Positions 1 to 9,379 of a DNA stretch of 64,000 nucleotides are shown here, piece after piece (within the stretch, counting starts at the first letter, position 1; the number at the start of each line of letters is the position of its first letter). Below the pieces are notes generated by a model, which made no database searches, was not told the origin of the DNA, and saw only the letters and a program-made list of their open reading frames with translations. The stretch is from the NCBI RefSeq assembly GCF_000429085.1, contig NZ_AUBE01000027.1:1-64000 (forward strand), in the 5' to 3' direction. A program made the position numbers and the translations under genes. This DNA comes from Streptomyces flavidovirens DSM 40150. GTDB lineage: Bacteria > Actinomycetota > Actinomycetes > Streptomycetales > Streptomycetaceae.

Positions 1-325
1 CCTACGGAAGGTGTGGGTCGACGGCGGCTACCGCCAGCACCTCGTCGAACATGCCGCCGCCCTCGGCATCGACATGGAAATCACCACCCGCACCCCCGGG
101 ACCAGGGGTTTCACCCCCATCCCGAAGCGGTGGGCGGTCGAGCGGACCTACGGCTGGCTCATGCTCCACCGCCGCCTGGCCCGCGACTACGAAACCCACC
201 CACACCGCTCCGAAGCCATGATCCACCTCGCCATGACCGACCTCATGGCCCGCCGCCTCACCGGCGAGAACACCATCTCCTGGCGCGACCCGACACCAGC
301 ACATCAAAGCCGCATCCCAGGATGA
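1..325 (+). mobile_element. IS5-family transposase, C-terminal fragment
   Basis: The reading frame is open to the left edge, so only the last ~107 codons are visible. The residues KRWAVERTYGWLMLHRRLARDYE-like (about 48 to 68 of the visible part) match the final catalytic-Glu helix of IS5-type DDE transposases, followed by the usual SEAMI-LAMTDLMARRLTGE tail. The terminal residues after RDP look native. The rest of the element lies outside the window, so whether it is intact cannot be judged. It opens a stretch rich in other IS scraps. Confidence 0.8.
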
Positions 326-879
326 AACAACAGGATGAAACGACCTCTCAGCGACGTCGGCGGCTTGGTCGCGCTCGCGGCGTCGACGCACGAGCGGCCT
401 CTGCTTTGCAGTGGGGGGACCAGGTCGAGTGCCCGGTTTGCGGCCGATCGTGGACGCTGGATGTCGGCGTATGGTCCGAACTCCCCAGCAGCGTACGCTC
501 GTACGTCCCCAGTGGTCAGGCCACTTCGGTGCTCTGGGGGTGTCAGCAGAAATGGGTCCGACATCAGGGCGGCGACTCCGCCCAGCTCTCGGGGTCGCGC
601 CCCGCGACTCGACGAGTGAGGGCCCGCCGGCAAGGTCGAGGTCTTCGGGGTTCTCCATCCCGGCCGCGGGCAGGAAGACGCGGATGTTGGTCGTGCCGGT
701 GGGCCATGCCATTGGCGTTCCCGTCCCAGCGCACGGGGCACCACCCGTCTTCGTCGGGCGGCTAGATGACCAACCGGGCGAACCTCATGGCTCCCCGTAC
801 GCATGGAACACCGGCGCTCCGGGCACCCGCCTGGACTGGCCCAGCCAAAGACCAGCCACGCCGAGAACCGGGAGATCCG
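326..879. other. Gap with no supported gene
   Basis: Open frames exist on both strands because of the high GC content, but none has a ribosome site or a recognisable protein sequence. A short minus-strand stretch near 330-580 (MSDPFLLTPPEHR...) looks faintly protein-like and may be a gene relic. Confidence 0.4.
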
Positions 880-1206
880 ATGATCCGCAATGCCGTGATC
901 TGCGACCGTGAGAGCTGCCTCGCCCTGTACCTGGAGCCCGAGGGGCTGCCGGAGGGTGCCCGGTTCGAGGACGTCATCGTGGAAGCCGGGTGGGCCCTCC
1001 GGCCGGCGGCCGTGGCCCTGCCGGGCTACCCGGCTGTGCCCGACGTCCTCGCGCACCTCTGCCCCGCCTGCGAGGCCGGACGGGGCCCGGTCCTCGAACG
1101 AGGAAAGTGCCCGACTTGCGCCGGCTCGACCGTGGTCCAGGATGCCGGGTCTACCTGTCACTACTGCCGGAGGGTCGTCCCCCACCTGGCCGACGAGTGG
1201 TGCTGA
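880..1206 (+). CDS. Small cysteine-rich zinc-ribbon-like protein
   Basis: A 108-residue protein starting MIRNAVICDRESC. The C-terminal half has three CxxC pairs: CPAC (~64), CPTC (~80) and CHYC (~98), plus a final Cys, spaced as in treble-clef or zinc-ribbon folds, so it probably binds one or two zinc ions. The ATG at 880 is chosen because a GGGAGA ribosome site lies just upstream and the protein-like composition begins there; the frame is open further upstream to 766 but that part is unlike protein. I do not recognise the family. It stands alone among decayed genes. Confidence 0.55.
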   Translation: MIRNAVICDRESCLALYLEPEGLPEGARFEDVIVEAGWALRPAAVALPGYPAVPDVLAHLCPACEAGRGPVLERGKCPTCAGSTVVQDAGSTCHYCRRVVPHLADEWC

Positions 1207-1527
1207 CCCGCAGACTGTGGCCGATGTGGTCTCCACAGGGCGCAGGCGTGGCCGAGGTGAAGCAGGGCGATGTGCCACCACAGGTCGGCCGGAGCGCCGT
1301 CGCTGCTGCTGGCGAGGGCCGTGCGGTGTGCGGCGTTTTGGGATTCTTGAAGTGCGCTGGCCACGCGCCACCATTCGGGCGCGGTGCCGTCCAGGCAGGC
1401 GCGCGGCGGGACAGGGGAACGTCCACCGTCGTCCCGCCGGCGGCGTGCATTCGGGGCGGGGGCGATTGGCCATGGGTGAGGATAGGGAGGCTGACAAGCG
1501 AGGGTCCGGGATGAGGCTGAGGATTAG
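1207..1527. other. Gap with possible antisense gene relic
   Basis: No intact gene. On the minus strand about 1215-1400 a frame reads WWRVASALQESQNAAH and DLWWHIALLHLGHACALW, which looks like real protein but has no start, no ribosome site and no recognisable family. I treat it as a probable relic. Confidence 0.3.
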
Positions 1528-2040
1528 GAGTCCGGCGAGTCCGAAGACGCGGGCCTGACGGGACCAGTTGATCTTTCGGGCTTCTACGCGGCGGCGTTCA
1601 AACCGTTCCAGGACTATCTGCGCAACCGGAACGCGTGGATCGGCAAGTTGCTTGCTGAGTCCGCCGGGATGAGGATGCGCCCGCTTTTTCCGCGGATCGT
1701 GTTGGATTCTCCGTTGATCCGGATGAACGCCGTGACGGAGAACCTCCGCAGGCAGATGGCAGACCTGACGGGCTTCAACGACATGGTCCGCCATGCCTTG
1801 CAGCCGATGGTCGAGACCTACCGGCCGCCCCAGTGGCACAGCGTCTTCGAATCCCTCCGCGACACCCTCAACAAACACCGCCCGGAGAACCTGCGCGACG
1901 TCACGCTCGGTACGGGCGACTTGGAAAAGCTCCTGGTCGACGAGGGCGTTCCCCTTATGCGGGTGCCTGGGCCGCAGACGGTGCGCACCCTGCTGGACGC
2001 GCCGGATGCAGCCACTCGGCGCCGCATCATCTCGGGCTGA
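1528..2040 (+). pseudogene. Truncated hypothetical protein (N-terminal part only)
   Basis: Protein-like sequence runs from about 1561 (VDLSGFYAAAFKPFQDYLRNRN) to a stop at 2038-2040 (ATRRRIISG). An in-frame TAG at 1525-1527 blocks extension, and no good ATG or GTG precedes the conserved-looking part; the first usable start is TTG at 1648. The composition suggests the helical N-terminal half of a longer protein. It meets a likewise broken minus-strand gene tail to tail at about 2037-2042, which suggests a recombination joint cut both. Function unknown. Confidence 0.4.
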
Positions 2041-2041
2041 C

Positions 2042-2655
2042 CAGCCAGCATGTAGCGGCCGTGGGAGGCGGGGGTGCTGCCTGGCCCGTACGCGCGCAGC
2101 AATTCCACCAGTCGCTCGCGGTGCTGTTCGGCGAACGCCTCCAGGCGCTGCGCGTACCCGTCCCGCTCGTCCTCGCGCACGGTGCTGAGCGCCACCGTCA
2201 GGATTTCCTCCGACGCCGAGGGGATGAGGAAGTTGTCCGGGTCGGTCAAGGCCCACGTGCACCGCTGCGCCGCCGCCAGGACGTCCTTCGCGTTCAGCGC
2301 CGGCACCGGTTCGTGCGCCGGGGGCTCCGGCGCGGGGGAGGCCGATTGCCGAAGGTGGGCGAGCAGCTGGGCGCTGGAGGCGGCGCGCCCGCGCTGAGCG
2401 GAGGCGGTGGTGTCGGCGATGCGCAGCAGCTCGGGACCCGTGCGGGGCGCTGCTCTCCGAGATCCAGGTGTGGGCGCCAGCCACCGCCCCGGCCTCCAGC
2501 TTCGACACGATGTCGTCCGCCTGCTCGTCCGCGATCCCGATGGCGGCCAGGGCCTGGAAGAGCATGGACCGCGCGTGCGTTGCCTCGTGCTGATGCTGGC
2601 TGATGCGGGCCAGCTCCTGGCCGTATGCGTCGGCATGGTGCTGTTCGGTGCTCAT
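2042..2655 (-). pseudogene. Frameshifted hypothetical protein
   Basis: Starts at an ATG (2655) with GGAAGG upstream and overlaps the stop of the preceding gene by four bases (ATGA). The first frame gives MSTEQHHADAYGQELARISQ through HTWISESSAP. At about 2435-2445 the protein-like reading moves to another frame: GPELLRIADTTASAQ through FAEQHRERLVELLRAYGPG. The shift breaks the gene unless it is a sequencing error. The 3' end near 2042 runs into antisense of the converging gene, so the natural C-terminus appears lost. No family recognised; mostly helical and acidic. Confidence 0.4.
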
Positions 2656-3095
2656 GCTGTGCCTTCCTGCGTGTTGCGGGGAACGGCCATGGCGGGTGCT
2701 TGCAGGGGCATATCCAGGGCTTCCAGGTGAGTCAGGAGCAGGCGTTCCAGAGCATGGCTGACGTGGCTGGGCTCGCTGCCGTGCAGTGTCCCGTCGTAGC
2801 TGCCGTCGCCCCGGTCTCCGGGATAGGCAAGGTGCCAGGGGGAGACGACGGTGCGGTCGAAGAAGTTGCTGAGCACCTCGAGCGGCTTCGGGTGCTGCCG
2901 GGCAGGCTCGTAGCCGCCGACCGCGGCGGTTGCGGCCTGCCCGATCTCGCCGACGGCCCACGAGAGCACTTCTACCAACTGCCGTGCATGCGCCGAGGGA
3001 ACGTCCTCGCACACCTCCACCACCCGGTACAGCCCCGGTGCCCCGTAGAGGTTGCCCTCCTTGGCGCGGCGCACCTTCACCGCAGCCTCCTCCAC
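2652..3095 (-). CDS. Hypothetical protein
   Basis: A 147-residue protein beginning at GTG 3095 (VEEAAVKVRRAKEGNLY). It follows directly on the stop of an upstream small frame (TAG 3096-3098) and overlaps the next gene by ATGA, so it sits in a tight minus-strand operon of small genes. The sequence is mixed helix, without signal peptide, membrane segment or motif I can name. Strings of small overlapping unknown genes of this kind are common in actinobacterial integrative elements, but no integrase or transfer gene is visible here, so that link is only a guess. Confidence 0.5.
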   Translation of the reverse strand: MEEAAVKVRRAKEGNLYGAPGLYRVVEVCEDVPSAHARQLVEVLSWAVGEIGQAATAAVGGYEPARQHPKPLEVLSNFFDRTVVSPWHLAYPGDRGDGSYDGTLHGSEPSHVSHALERLLLTHLEALDMPLQAPAMAVPRNTQEGTA

Positions 3096-3258
3096 CTATG
3101 CGGCACGGAACCAGTTCACCAGCTCCGAGGCACCGGGATGCTCCGGGTCGGTACACCTCGCCACGCCCCGGAACTGCCCTTGGCGCTCGGGCGGCCGCAC
3201 CCCACTGGAGGCCGGATGCCCGTCGTGGCGCTCTTGCGGATCACCGGCAGGGCTGTAC
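3096..3258 (-). CDS. Small hypothetical reading frame, start uncertain
   Basis: An open frame reading DEYSPAGDPQERHDGHPASS, then VRPPERQGQFRGVARCTDPE and GASELVNWFRAA, ends at TAG 3096-3098 immediately before the next GTG start. The composition is protein-like and fits the operon, but no ATG is in frame; an internal GTG (near 3194) or a frameshift from the upstream gene would be needed. It could be a remnant. Confidence 0.25.
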
Positions 3259-3489
3259 TCATCCCCAACTCTGCTGTCCCACCAGAGCCCGGATGCGCCT
3301 CAGCTCCGTCACGCGCACCGCCGCCAGCCGCTCCGCCTCACCCACCGGCGCCCCGCTCCTCTTTCCGTCCCCGGCGGCTCCGATCAGCTCGCCCAGCTGC
3401 GCCCACGTCAGTCCGGTGACCTCCCGGCGAACTGCCACCCTGCACTCGACATCGCTGACCGTCTTCGCCCTCTCGTTCTTCTGATCCAT
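3259..3489 (-). CDS. Small hypothetical protein with HTH-like segment
   Basis: A 76-residue protein, MDQKNERAKTVSDVECRVAV..., ending QQSWG. The middle (GLTWAQLGELIGAAGD) resembles the first helices of a helix-turn-helix. Upstream at GTG 3577 another frame starts VSTEQHDDGTNPATT behind a GGAAGG site nearly identical to the one before the gene at 2655, so part of a gene start seems duplicated. That frame runs into this gene in a different phase, so the two may once have been one gene. Function unknown. Confidence 0.4.
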   Translation of the reverse strand: MDQKNERAKTVSDVECRVAVRREVTGLTWAQLGELIGAAGDGKRSGAPVGEAERLAAVRVTELRRIRALVGQQSWG

Positions 3490-3518
3490 TTCCGTCCTCA
3501 GCCTCTCCGGTCTGTTCA

Positions 3519-3978
3519 GGCACTCGGGTACGGGTGGTTGCAGGGTTGGTGCCGTCGTCGTGCTGTTCGGTGCTCACGCCGTGCCTTCCTTGTCGGTTCC
3601 GGTGCGGTTGGCGACTCAGTCCGGATCGCGTACGGGCGCCGGTGCCCGCGTCTCTGGGTCGGGGCGTGCATGATGCGCCAGCTGGTGCGCGGCGCGGTGA
3701 CGGCGTGGGCCAGGGCGTTGCCCAGGCGACGCCACGGGCGCAGCCGCCCGAGCAGATAGCCGACCGCGAGGGCGGCGACCGCGGTGACGGGCGACTGACA
3801 CGGGGTTTCCGTGCCGGCGTCAGTGGGGTCGGGTGTCGTCGGCTGAGATGACGAAGCCGATCAGGACGAGCAGTGTTGCAGCAAGGGTGAGGACGTTGTG
3901 GGGTCCCCAGCCGCTTTGCAGGGCGAGGGCGGCGATCGCGGTCACGGCGTAGGCCAAGTGGTGCGCTTCACGGTTCAA
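3519..3978 (-). CDS. Two small membrane-protein-like frames, probably decayed
   Basis: A frame from TTG 3978 (or GTG 3945) to the stop at 3820-3822 encodes a ~52-residue protein with one strong hydrophobic helix (NVLTLAATLLVLIGFVIS) and the start LNREAHHLAYAVTAIAALAL. Overlapping it, a second frame reads VTAVAALAVGYLLGRLRPWR and RTSWRIMHAP, a pattern seen in many short actinobacterial one-helix proteins with LLGRLRPWRRL. The second has no in-frame start, so it is likely frameshifted. Functions unknown; small one-helix proteins of this sort occur near plasmid spread genes, but nothing else here supports transfer. Confidence 0.25.
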
Positions 3979-4121
3979 CCTCCATGAGATGTGTGCGGGT
4001 TGTTGTGAAGTGACCGTGCCTACTGGGGGAGGGGGCAGGGGATGCCGGAGGACGCGGGGGCGGGGGCCGTGGGCGGGGTCGTCCGAGGGTTTCTCGGGCC
4101 GAGAATCCTGAGGCGTAGGCC

Positions 4122-5611
4122 TTGGCCGAGTGGCTGCATGGCATCGCCCGGGGGCTGAACGTCCGCGAGCTGGCGGAGCGCTTTCCGTACAACAAGACGA
4201 AGTGGGCGCAGTTCCTCAACGGCAGCCAGCTGATTCCCAGCTGGCTTTTGCAACAGGTCGTGCGTGAGCGCGTGTCCGAGGAACAGTTGCAGGAGAAGAT
4301 GCTCGCGCAGGCCGCGGATCTTCTGGATCGGGCGGAGCGGGAGGGGGCCGGGAACTGCCTGTGGCGGTGCGCACTCTGCCGGTGAGCGAGCTTGAGATGG
4401 ATCTCGCGGAGACCCGTCGGGGGCAGGTCCAGGCGCAGAAGACGCTGATGAGCATGACGCAGATGGTCCTGCTGTTGCGAGGAAGCAGAGGAAAGAGCGG
4501 GCGACTGGACCGGTCCCTACCGCCGGCGCCTGGAGACACCCGAGGAACAACTGCGCCAAGCGCAGGAGGAGCGAACGAAGCCCAAGCGTTGCGCCTGGAA
4601 GCCCACCTGCAGTCCGAGCGTTACCGCCGCGCGCTTCGAGCCGACCACCTTCCGGTGACGCTGTCCCACCGCGTGCACGACGTGGCACCGCCCCGGTTGG
4701 AGTTGGACGAGTGCGACCGAGTACTGGCTCTCAACGCCCGCCATCTGCAAGGAGCTCGTCGGGAGCTGTACTCACTGCGGTTGCGGCTGGGCATGCCGGC
4801 CGTCGACCAGACCCGCGTTGTCCGCGGACAAGTCCTGGACCCCGAAGAGGTGGACAAGGAGGAACAGGACCGCGCCCGTCAACGACTCAATCAAGGCTTC
4901 TCCGCCGAGCAGACAGCAGCCCTGTCACGCACGATCCCCGACGACGAGCCGATTCCCAGGCGAATACTGTGGATCCCAGCCCTGGTGTTCGGCGTCCCCC
5001 TGCTCCTGGTCGTCTGCGCCTACTGGTTCGCCAGGCTGTCGGAGGGGGAAGCCGATGCCCGCTTGGAGTACGCCAGCGGCTCCGTGTCAGTGGGGGAGAA
5101 CCGAGAAGGGAAGTACATGGGCCTGGGGGGCCGGCCGACACCCGACCGGACCACCTTCACCTGGACCTTCGAGGGGCCGATCAAGACGAACTTCAGACCA
5201 CGGACGCAAGAGGGCACCCACGTTCCCGAGCGCGCACACGGCAACCTGGTGGGCAAGCTGCGCGCCGAGCTGCCCTCCTTCTGCACGGACGCGCGGCTGC
5301 GCTGGCAGATCCAAGCAGACGGCACCACCGTGGACGAAGGAACCGCCCACGGCTCGGCGCCCGCTGCCGTCGCCATCGACACCAGCGTCGGCGGTGCCGG
5401 CACCGAAAAGATCACCGTCACCGCCGACGCTAGACCCGGGGAAGGCACCCTGCCGCCACGCGATCCTGTCGTAACAGGACCCGCGCATCGTCCTGACATG
5501 GAACGGACAATTCTGAAAGAGTGTTTCGTTCTGGCGGGGGGTTTGGTAAGACTCCCTTCGGTGAATGCCCGGACGGTTGGTTGCCGTTCCCCCTGGTGGT
5601 GGGGTCGCTGA
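4122..5611 (+). pseudogene. Frameshifted HTH / single-pass membrane protein
   Basis: Parts of one protein lie in several frames. At 4122-4350: ALAEWLHGIARGLNVRELAE and NGSQLIPSWLLQQVVRE, a helix-turn-helix-like N-terminus with an in-frame TAG just upstream (4116-4118) where a coding triplet seems expected. After ~4361 the frame changes: ELEMDLAETRRGQVQAQKTL; about 4500-4600 another frame (LETPEEQLRQAQEER) is the protein-like one. From ~4690 a clean frame gives a coiled-coil-like segment, one membrane helix (ILWIPALVFGVPLLLVVCAYW) and an outer beta-rich domain. At least three lesions break it. The original was probably a cytosolic-HTH membrane sensor-like protein of unknown role. Confidence 0.5.
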
Positions 5612-5772
5612 GACCAAGGGGCTGGTGGTGGGGGCGTTTCGGCCAGAATCGCAGAAACGGGGACATCCCATACACGGTCAGGAGAGAGTGCAGGGAGCCT
5701 CGCTTGTCGAAGTGGAACAAGGCAACGGCCGGACTTCCCGGCCTTGTATGAATCGAAGGAGGGCAACCCCTC

Positions 5773-6165
5773 ATGCAACGGTTCACAGCACTCTGTGCGG
5801 CAGTAGGTCTGGCTGCGGCTGGAGTAGTCGCATCCGTGCCCACGGCCCAGGCGTCTGCGACCACGGTCGAACGGGACGTGTCGATCACCGCATATCAGGA
5901 CTGTCCGGTCGGCTGGTTCTGCGCTTGGGAGGACGCCGGCGGCTGGGGCAGGATGGTGCGCTTCCAGACGGGTTCCGACGACTTGCGCGACTTCAATATG
6001 AACGACCAGATCTCCTCGGTATGGAACAGGACGGGCAGGACTTTCTGCACGTGGCTGAACATCAACCGCGACGGCGCCACATGGCCCGTGGGGAACTGGC
6101 AGGGCAATACCTCCCAGTACAACCGGAACGACAACATCAGCTCCTTGCGGGTAGGGGCCTGCTGA
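5773..6165 (+). CDS. Secreted peptidase-inhibitor I36 family protein
   Basis: A 130-residue protein with a clear Sec signal peptide (residues 1-28, cleaved after AQASA) and a mature part with DCPVGWFCAWEDAGGWGRM..., the hallmark of the I36/SMPI beta-gamma-crystallin-like inhibitors of Streptomyces, which block secreted metalloproteases. The four cysteines (two near residue 44-50, one ~93, one at the C-terminus) fit two disulfides. GAAGGAGGG lies ten bases before the ATG. It is monocistronic, flanked by decayed DNA. Related crystallin-like secreted proteins of unknown function share the same look, so inhibition is an inference. Confidence 0.8.
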   Translation: MQRFTALCAAVGLAAAGVVASVPTAQASATTVERDVSITAYQDCPVGWFCAWEDAGGWGRMVRFQTGSDDLRDFNMNDQISSVWNRTGRTFCTWLNINRDGATWPVGNWQGNTSQYNRNDNISSLRVGAC

Positions 6166-6774
6166 ACCCCAGCCCACCCGACCCCAAGCACGGCACCAGC
6201 GGCACAGTCGGCGCGGTCCGGCTCGCGGACGGCGGGCAGGTGCTGCGACTCGGACCTGACCTGACCTGTTGACCCGTCCTGATCAAGGACCGGCATGTGC
6301 CTTCTGACGCTGGTCAGTCGATCGGGGGGGCCCACTCACGCGGCGTGGGGCCGGATCGACCTGCTGGTGCCGGCCGATCCGGCCCGGCGGGTCGTGGAGG
6401 TCGGTTCCTTCGCGTCGTCCTCGTGACCACTTTGTGTTCCCGTGAGTTGCCGGGTCGGCGGTGACCGCGCGGTCGGGCCACCTTCGCGCGTGCGCGGTGG
6501 GCTCCCGGTTTGTTCCTGACGACACTGCACCGGTCAACCGCGAGGTCATCCCCAGCCACGAACCCGACCCCGATCGACCGCCGCCCCGGCATCCATGTCG
6601 GCGGCTGAGACGACGCCTGGAACTCGATCAGGGGCAGGTCGTGCCGTCAGCCGGGTAAGCAGCGCGCGGTCTAAGCGAACATGGCCGGTCGTTGTCTCAT
6701 CCCGGTGCCCTGGCCGAAGCACAGTGACGTTGGAGTCCTGCCCCTTCCGCCACCACCAGTTGATACCGGCAATC
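6166..6774. other. Gap with no supported gene
   Basis: About 600 bases between the inhibitor gene and the IS481 remains. I see no open frame with a start site and protein-like composition, no clear terminal repeats of the IS element and no RNA gene. Confidence 0.4.
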
Positions 6775-7779
6775 CTAGTAGTAGGAGGGCCGCACGTTGG
6801 TGACAGCGCTCTTGAGCCGTGATGCTGGCGGTAGACCGTCCGCTCCGCTGTGCGGCCGGTGGTAGTTGTAATGGATGTTCCAGACGGCAATCGCCGCCGC
6901 ATGCTCGACCTCGCTGGTGAACTCGCGGGCGTACAGGAGCTCTTCGGCCAAGATCCGCTGGTACCGCTCCACTTTCCCGTTGTGGCGAGGTGTGTAGGGC
7001 TTGGTCTTCTGGTGTCGAGTTTGGCCTCCGATGGTGCGGGCGAAGTCGCCTGAGCGGTAGCACGCGCCGTTGTCGGTGACGACGCGGTGGAGGTGGATGA
7101 CGCCGTGGGCGGCGAACCAAACCTTCGCCCGTGCCAGGAATGCGGCAGCCGTGGAGCCTTTCTCATCGGCGAGCGGCTCGGTGTAGGCCAGCCGGGAGAA
7201 ACCATCGACGGCGGAGTGCAGGTACACGTAGCCGTGCTTCGCGCCTGCCGATTTCGCCCGGCCCACAGCTTTGGCCTCTCCTGAGTCGCGACCGTGCACA
7301 CGCCAGCCGCCCCCGTCGGGTATCCGTCCGACCTTCTTGACGTCCAGGTGCACCATGTGTCCCGGCCAGTGAGCGGTGATCTTCCCGGGCTCCCGGTTGC
7401 TGTCCCCCAGGGATCGAGGAACCGGCGGTGTCCCCAGTCCTAGCCTGGCCAAGTGACGGGTGACGGTGCGTCGGTTGACGGCGTGACCGAGCTCGGCCAG
7501 CTCGTGAATGATCCGCTGTGCGGACCACTTCTCCTGCCGCCGCCAGGATTCGATCTTCTCGATCACCCATGCCGATGTCGTACGTGGGCTGTGGTGTGGG
7601 ATCGAGGGACGGTCGAGCAGGCTGAGGTCACCGTGACGGCACCATCAGTTGACCCACTTGGATGCGCATGCCCGCGAGATGCCCATCTCGGCGGCGGCGT
7701 GCGAGATGGGGCGGGTGCGGCAGCGCTCAATGAGCCACCGCCGGCCCTCGACCGTAAGTGGTGCATTGCGGTGCGGCAT
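6775..7779 (-). mobile_element. IS481-family transposase interrupted by an in-frame stop
   Basis: Reading from ATG 7779: MPHRNAPLTVEGRRWLIERC, then a leading HTH (SHAAAEMGISRACASKWVN) up to TGA at 7645-7647, then in the same frame HGDLSLLDRPSIPHHSPR, a second HTH and the rve-type catalytic core: D (HLDVKKV), D (VVTDNGACYR), E (HNGKVERYQRILAEE), ending NVRPSYY. The TGA replaces the usual Arg codon by one base change, so the protein is cut after 44 residues; the remaining 290 codons could only be reached by an internal GTG start. The 3' end of the SDR gene lies two bases from the transposase start, so insertion may have trimmed that gene. Confidence 0.8.
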
Positions 7780-7781
7780 GC

Positions 7782-8801
7782 CTAGATCCCTCTGCCGCTG
7801 GCGGCGGATCGCCGGGTGGGCTGGCCGGGGGTGGCCGTGATCGGCGTGGCGCCGGTCGCGGCGACGGAGAGGTCCCAGAGCCGGGCGGCCTCGTCGGGGT
7901 CGACGGCGTACGCGCGGACGCCGCCGTCGTCCATGGGAGTGTCGGGGGCGGAGACGCGGGCGACGTCACAGTCCTCCAGATAGAGCCCGCCGCGGCCATC
8001 GAGGAGCGGAGACGTGGCGGCCCACAGGCCGGTGGCGGCGCCCTGGGAGGGGGTCTTGAAGTCGGCGCCGACCACGTTGCCGTGCTCATTCACCCAGCCG
8101 CGGTCGATCTGTTCCTGGAGGGCCATCTCGCGCTGGAGACCGGTGATGATCTTGCCTGGGTGAACGGCGAACGCGCGGACTCCATCGCCTTGCCCGAGGG
8201 CATCGAGGTGCACGGTGAACAGGGCGTTGGCGGTCTTTGCCTGGCCGTAGGCCAGCCACTTGTCGTAGCCGGTGCGGAAGTGCGGGTCGTGCCAGCGGAT
8301 GCCGGTCAGTGTGTGTCCGGCGGAGCTGTTGACGACGACGCGCGCTCCGCCTGCGGCGGCGAGGAGCGGGTAGAGCTCGCAGGCGAGCGTGAAGTGCCCG
8401 AAGTGGTTGGTGGTGAGCTGGCCTTCCCAGCCGGGCCCGACACGTCGCTCCGGGGTGGCCATGACTCCGGCAACGGCCATCAGGAGGTCGAGCCGGTCGA
8501 GACAGTCGCTGATGTGCGCGGAGGCTGAGCGGACGCTGTCGAGGTCGGCCAGGTCCATGGGGATGACCTCGCAGCCCTTCACCTCCTGGAGAGCGGCACG
8601 GGCGACGTCGGGGCGGCGGGCGGGAACGATGACCCGGGCCCCGGCGGCCGTCAGCGCCCGGGTGGTCTTCAGACCGAGCCCGGAATAACCCCCGGTCACC
8701 ATAGCGGTCCTGCCGGCAAGGTCACGGCCGGCCACGATGTCTTCCGCGGTGGTGACGGCCGAGAAGGGCGAGCCGAGCGGCTGCTGATCAGTAAGGGTCA
8801 T
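7782..8801 (-). CDS. Short-chain dehydrogenase/reductase
   Basis: A 339-residue SDR-family oxidoreductase: NAD(P)-binding TGGYSGLGL (~40), a degenerate AVAGVMA, VNSSAGH with the catalytic Ser, and YGQAKTAN with the YxxxK pair. The length and the late HP-GKI segment match the larger retinol-dehydrogenase/WW-domain-oxidoreductase-like SDRs. ATG 8801 (MTLTDQQPLG) is chosen over upstream frames because it sits directly at the divergent promoter. It is transcribed away from a MerR regulator and shares an inverted repeat with it, so MerR control is likely. The extreme C-terminus abuts IS481 and may be altered. Substrate unknown. Confidence 0.85.
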   Translation of the reverse strand: MTLTDQQPLGSPFSAVTTAEDIVAGRDLAGRTAMVTGGYSGLGLKTTRALTAAGARVIVPARRPDVARAALQEVKGCEVIPMDLADLDSVRSASAHISDCLDRLDLLMAVAGVMATPERRVGPGWEGQLTTNHFGHFTLACELYPLLAAAGGARVVVNSSAGHTLTGIRWHDPHFRTGYDKWLAYGQAKTANALFTVHLDALGQGDGVRAFAVHPGKIITGLQREMALQEQIDRGWVNEHGNVVGADFKTPSQGAATGLWAATSPLLDGRGGLYLEDCDVARVSAPDTPMDDGGVRAYAVDPDEAARLWDLSVAATGATPITATPGQPTRRSAASGRGI

Positions 8802-8815
8802 GCCGCTGACGCTAC

Positions 8816-8837
8816 GATCTAGAGTGAGGTCTAGATC
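8816..8837. promoter_or_regulatory. Inverted repeat, likely MerR operator
   Basis: GATCTAGA-6 bases-TCTAGATC is a perfect 8-base inverted repeat between the divergent SDR and MerR genes. On the minus strand it is preceded by CTTGATC, giving a -35-like element next to the repeat, as in MerR-type promoters where the regulator sits between -35 and -10. Confidence 0.65.
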
Positions 8838-8856
8838 AAGTCCAGGAGTGAGCGGT

Positions 8857-9279
8857 ATGACGACCACCGAGGCTGCCGCGCAGTCGCTCAGCATCGGCGA
8901 GGTGGCCGAGCGGACCGGAATGAGCGTGCACGCTCTGCGCTTCTACGAGCGCGAGCGCCTGCTCGTCGGGCCGGTCCAGCGCACATCGGGCGGCAGACGG
9001 CGCTACACCTCCTTCGATGTCGACTGGCTGCTGATCTGCGTCAAGCTCCGCGCATCCGGTATGCCACTCGCCGACCTCAAGCACTTCGCCGAACTGGTAC
9101 GCCACGGACCGGGCAACGAGGCAGAACGCCTGCGCCTGCTCGACGCTCATCGACAGCGCGTCGACGCACAGATCCAGGCGCTGGAGGAGTGCCGATCCGT
9201 CATCGCCTGGAAGGTCGGCGTCTACGCCGAGCACCTCGCCCGCGGCAAAGCCCGCGGGCTCTGGGACCCGACAACCTGA
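8857..9279 (+). CDS. MerR-family transcriptional regulator
   Basis: A 140-residue regulator with the N-terminal winged HTH of the family: LSIGEVAERTGMSVHALRFY-ERERLL (residues ~10-36), then the RRYTSFDVDWL wing, a linker helix and a C-terminal coiled coil (AERLRLLDAHRQRVDAQIQAL). No metal-binding Cys cluster is seen, so it resembles the small-molecule/oxidative group rather than mercury sensors. AGGAG precedes the ATG. It is divergent from the SDR gene, which it probably activates; the shared inverted repeat at 8816-8837 is the probable binding site and would also give autoregulation. Confidence 0.9.
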   Translation: MTTTEAAAQSLSIGEVAERTGMSVHALRFYERERLLVGPVQRTSGGRRRYTSFDVDWLLICVKLRASGMPLADLKHFAELVRHGPGNEAERLRLLDAHRQRVDAQIQALEECRSVIAWKVGVYAEHLARGKARGLWDPTT

Positions 9280-9379
9280 GGCAAACGCGGGCAGTCGCGT
9301 CGTGTGCGGTGTGCGATGTGTCGGCAATGGTGTGCAAGCCGTGGCTCTGCGGCTTCAAGCGTCTACCTTGCCGAAAGCG

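Noticed and set aside
304-3156. A 950-codon minus-strand frame
   Set aside because: Only the part from about 2655 to 2440 reads like protein; the rest is Arg/Pro-rich shadow crossing other genes and gaps.
2652-4385. An integrative conjugative element
   Set aside because: Small unknown genes and one-helix proteins are suggestive, but there is no integrase, replication or transfer gene and no att repeat was seen.
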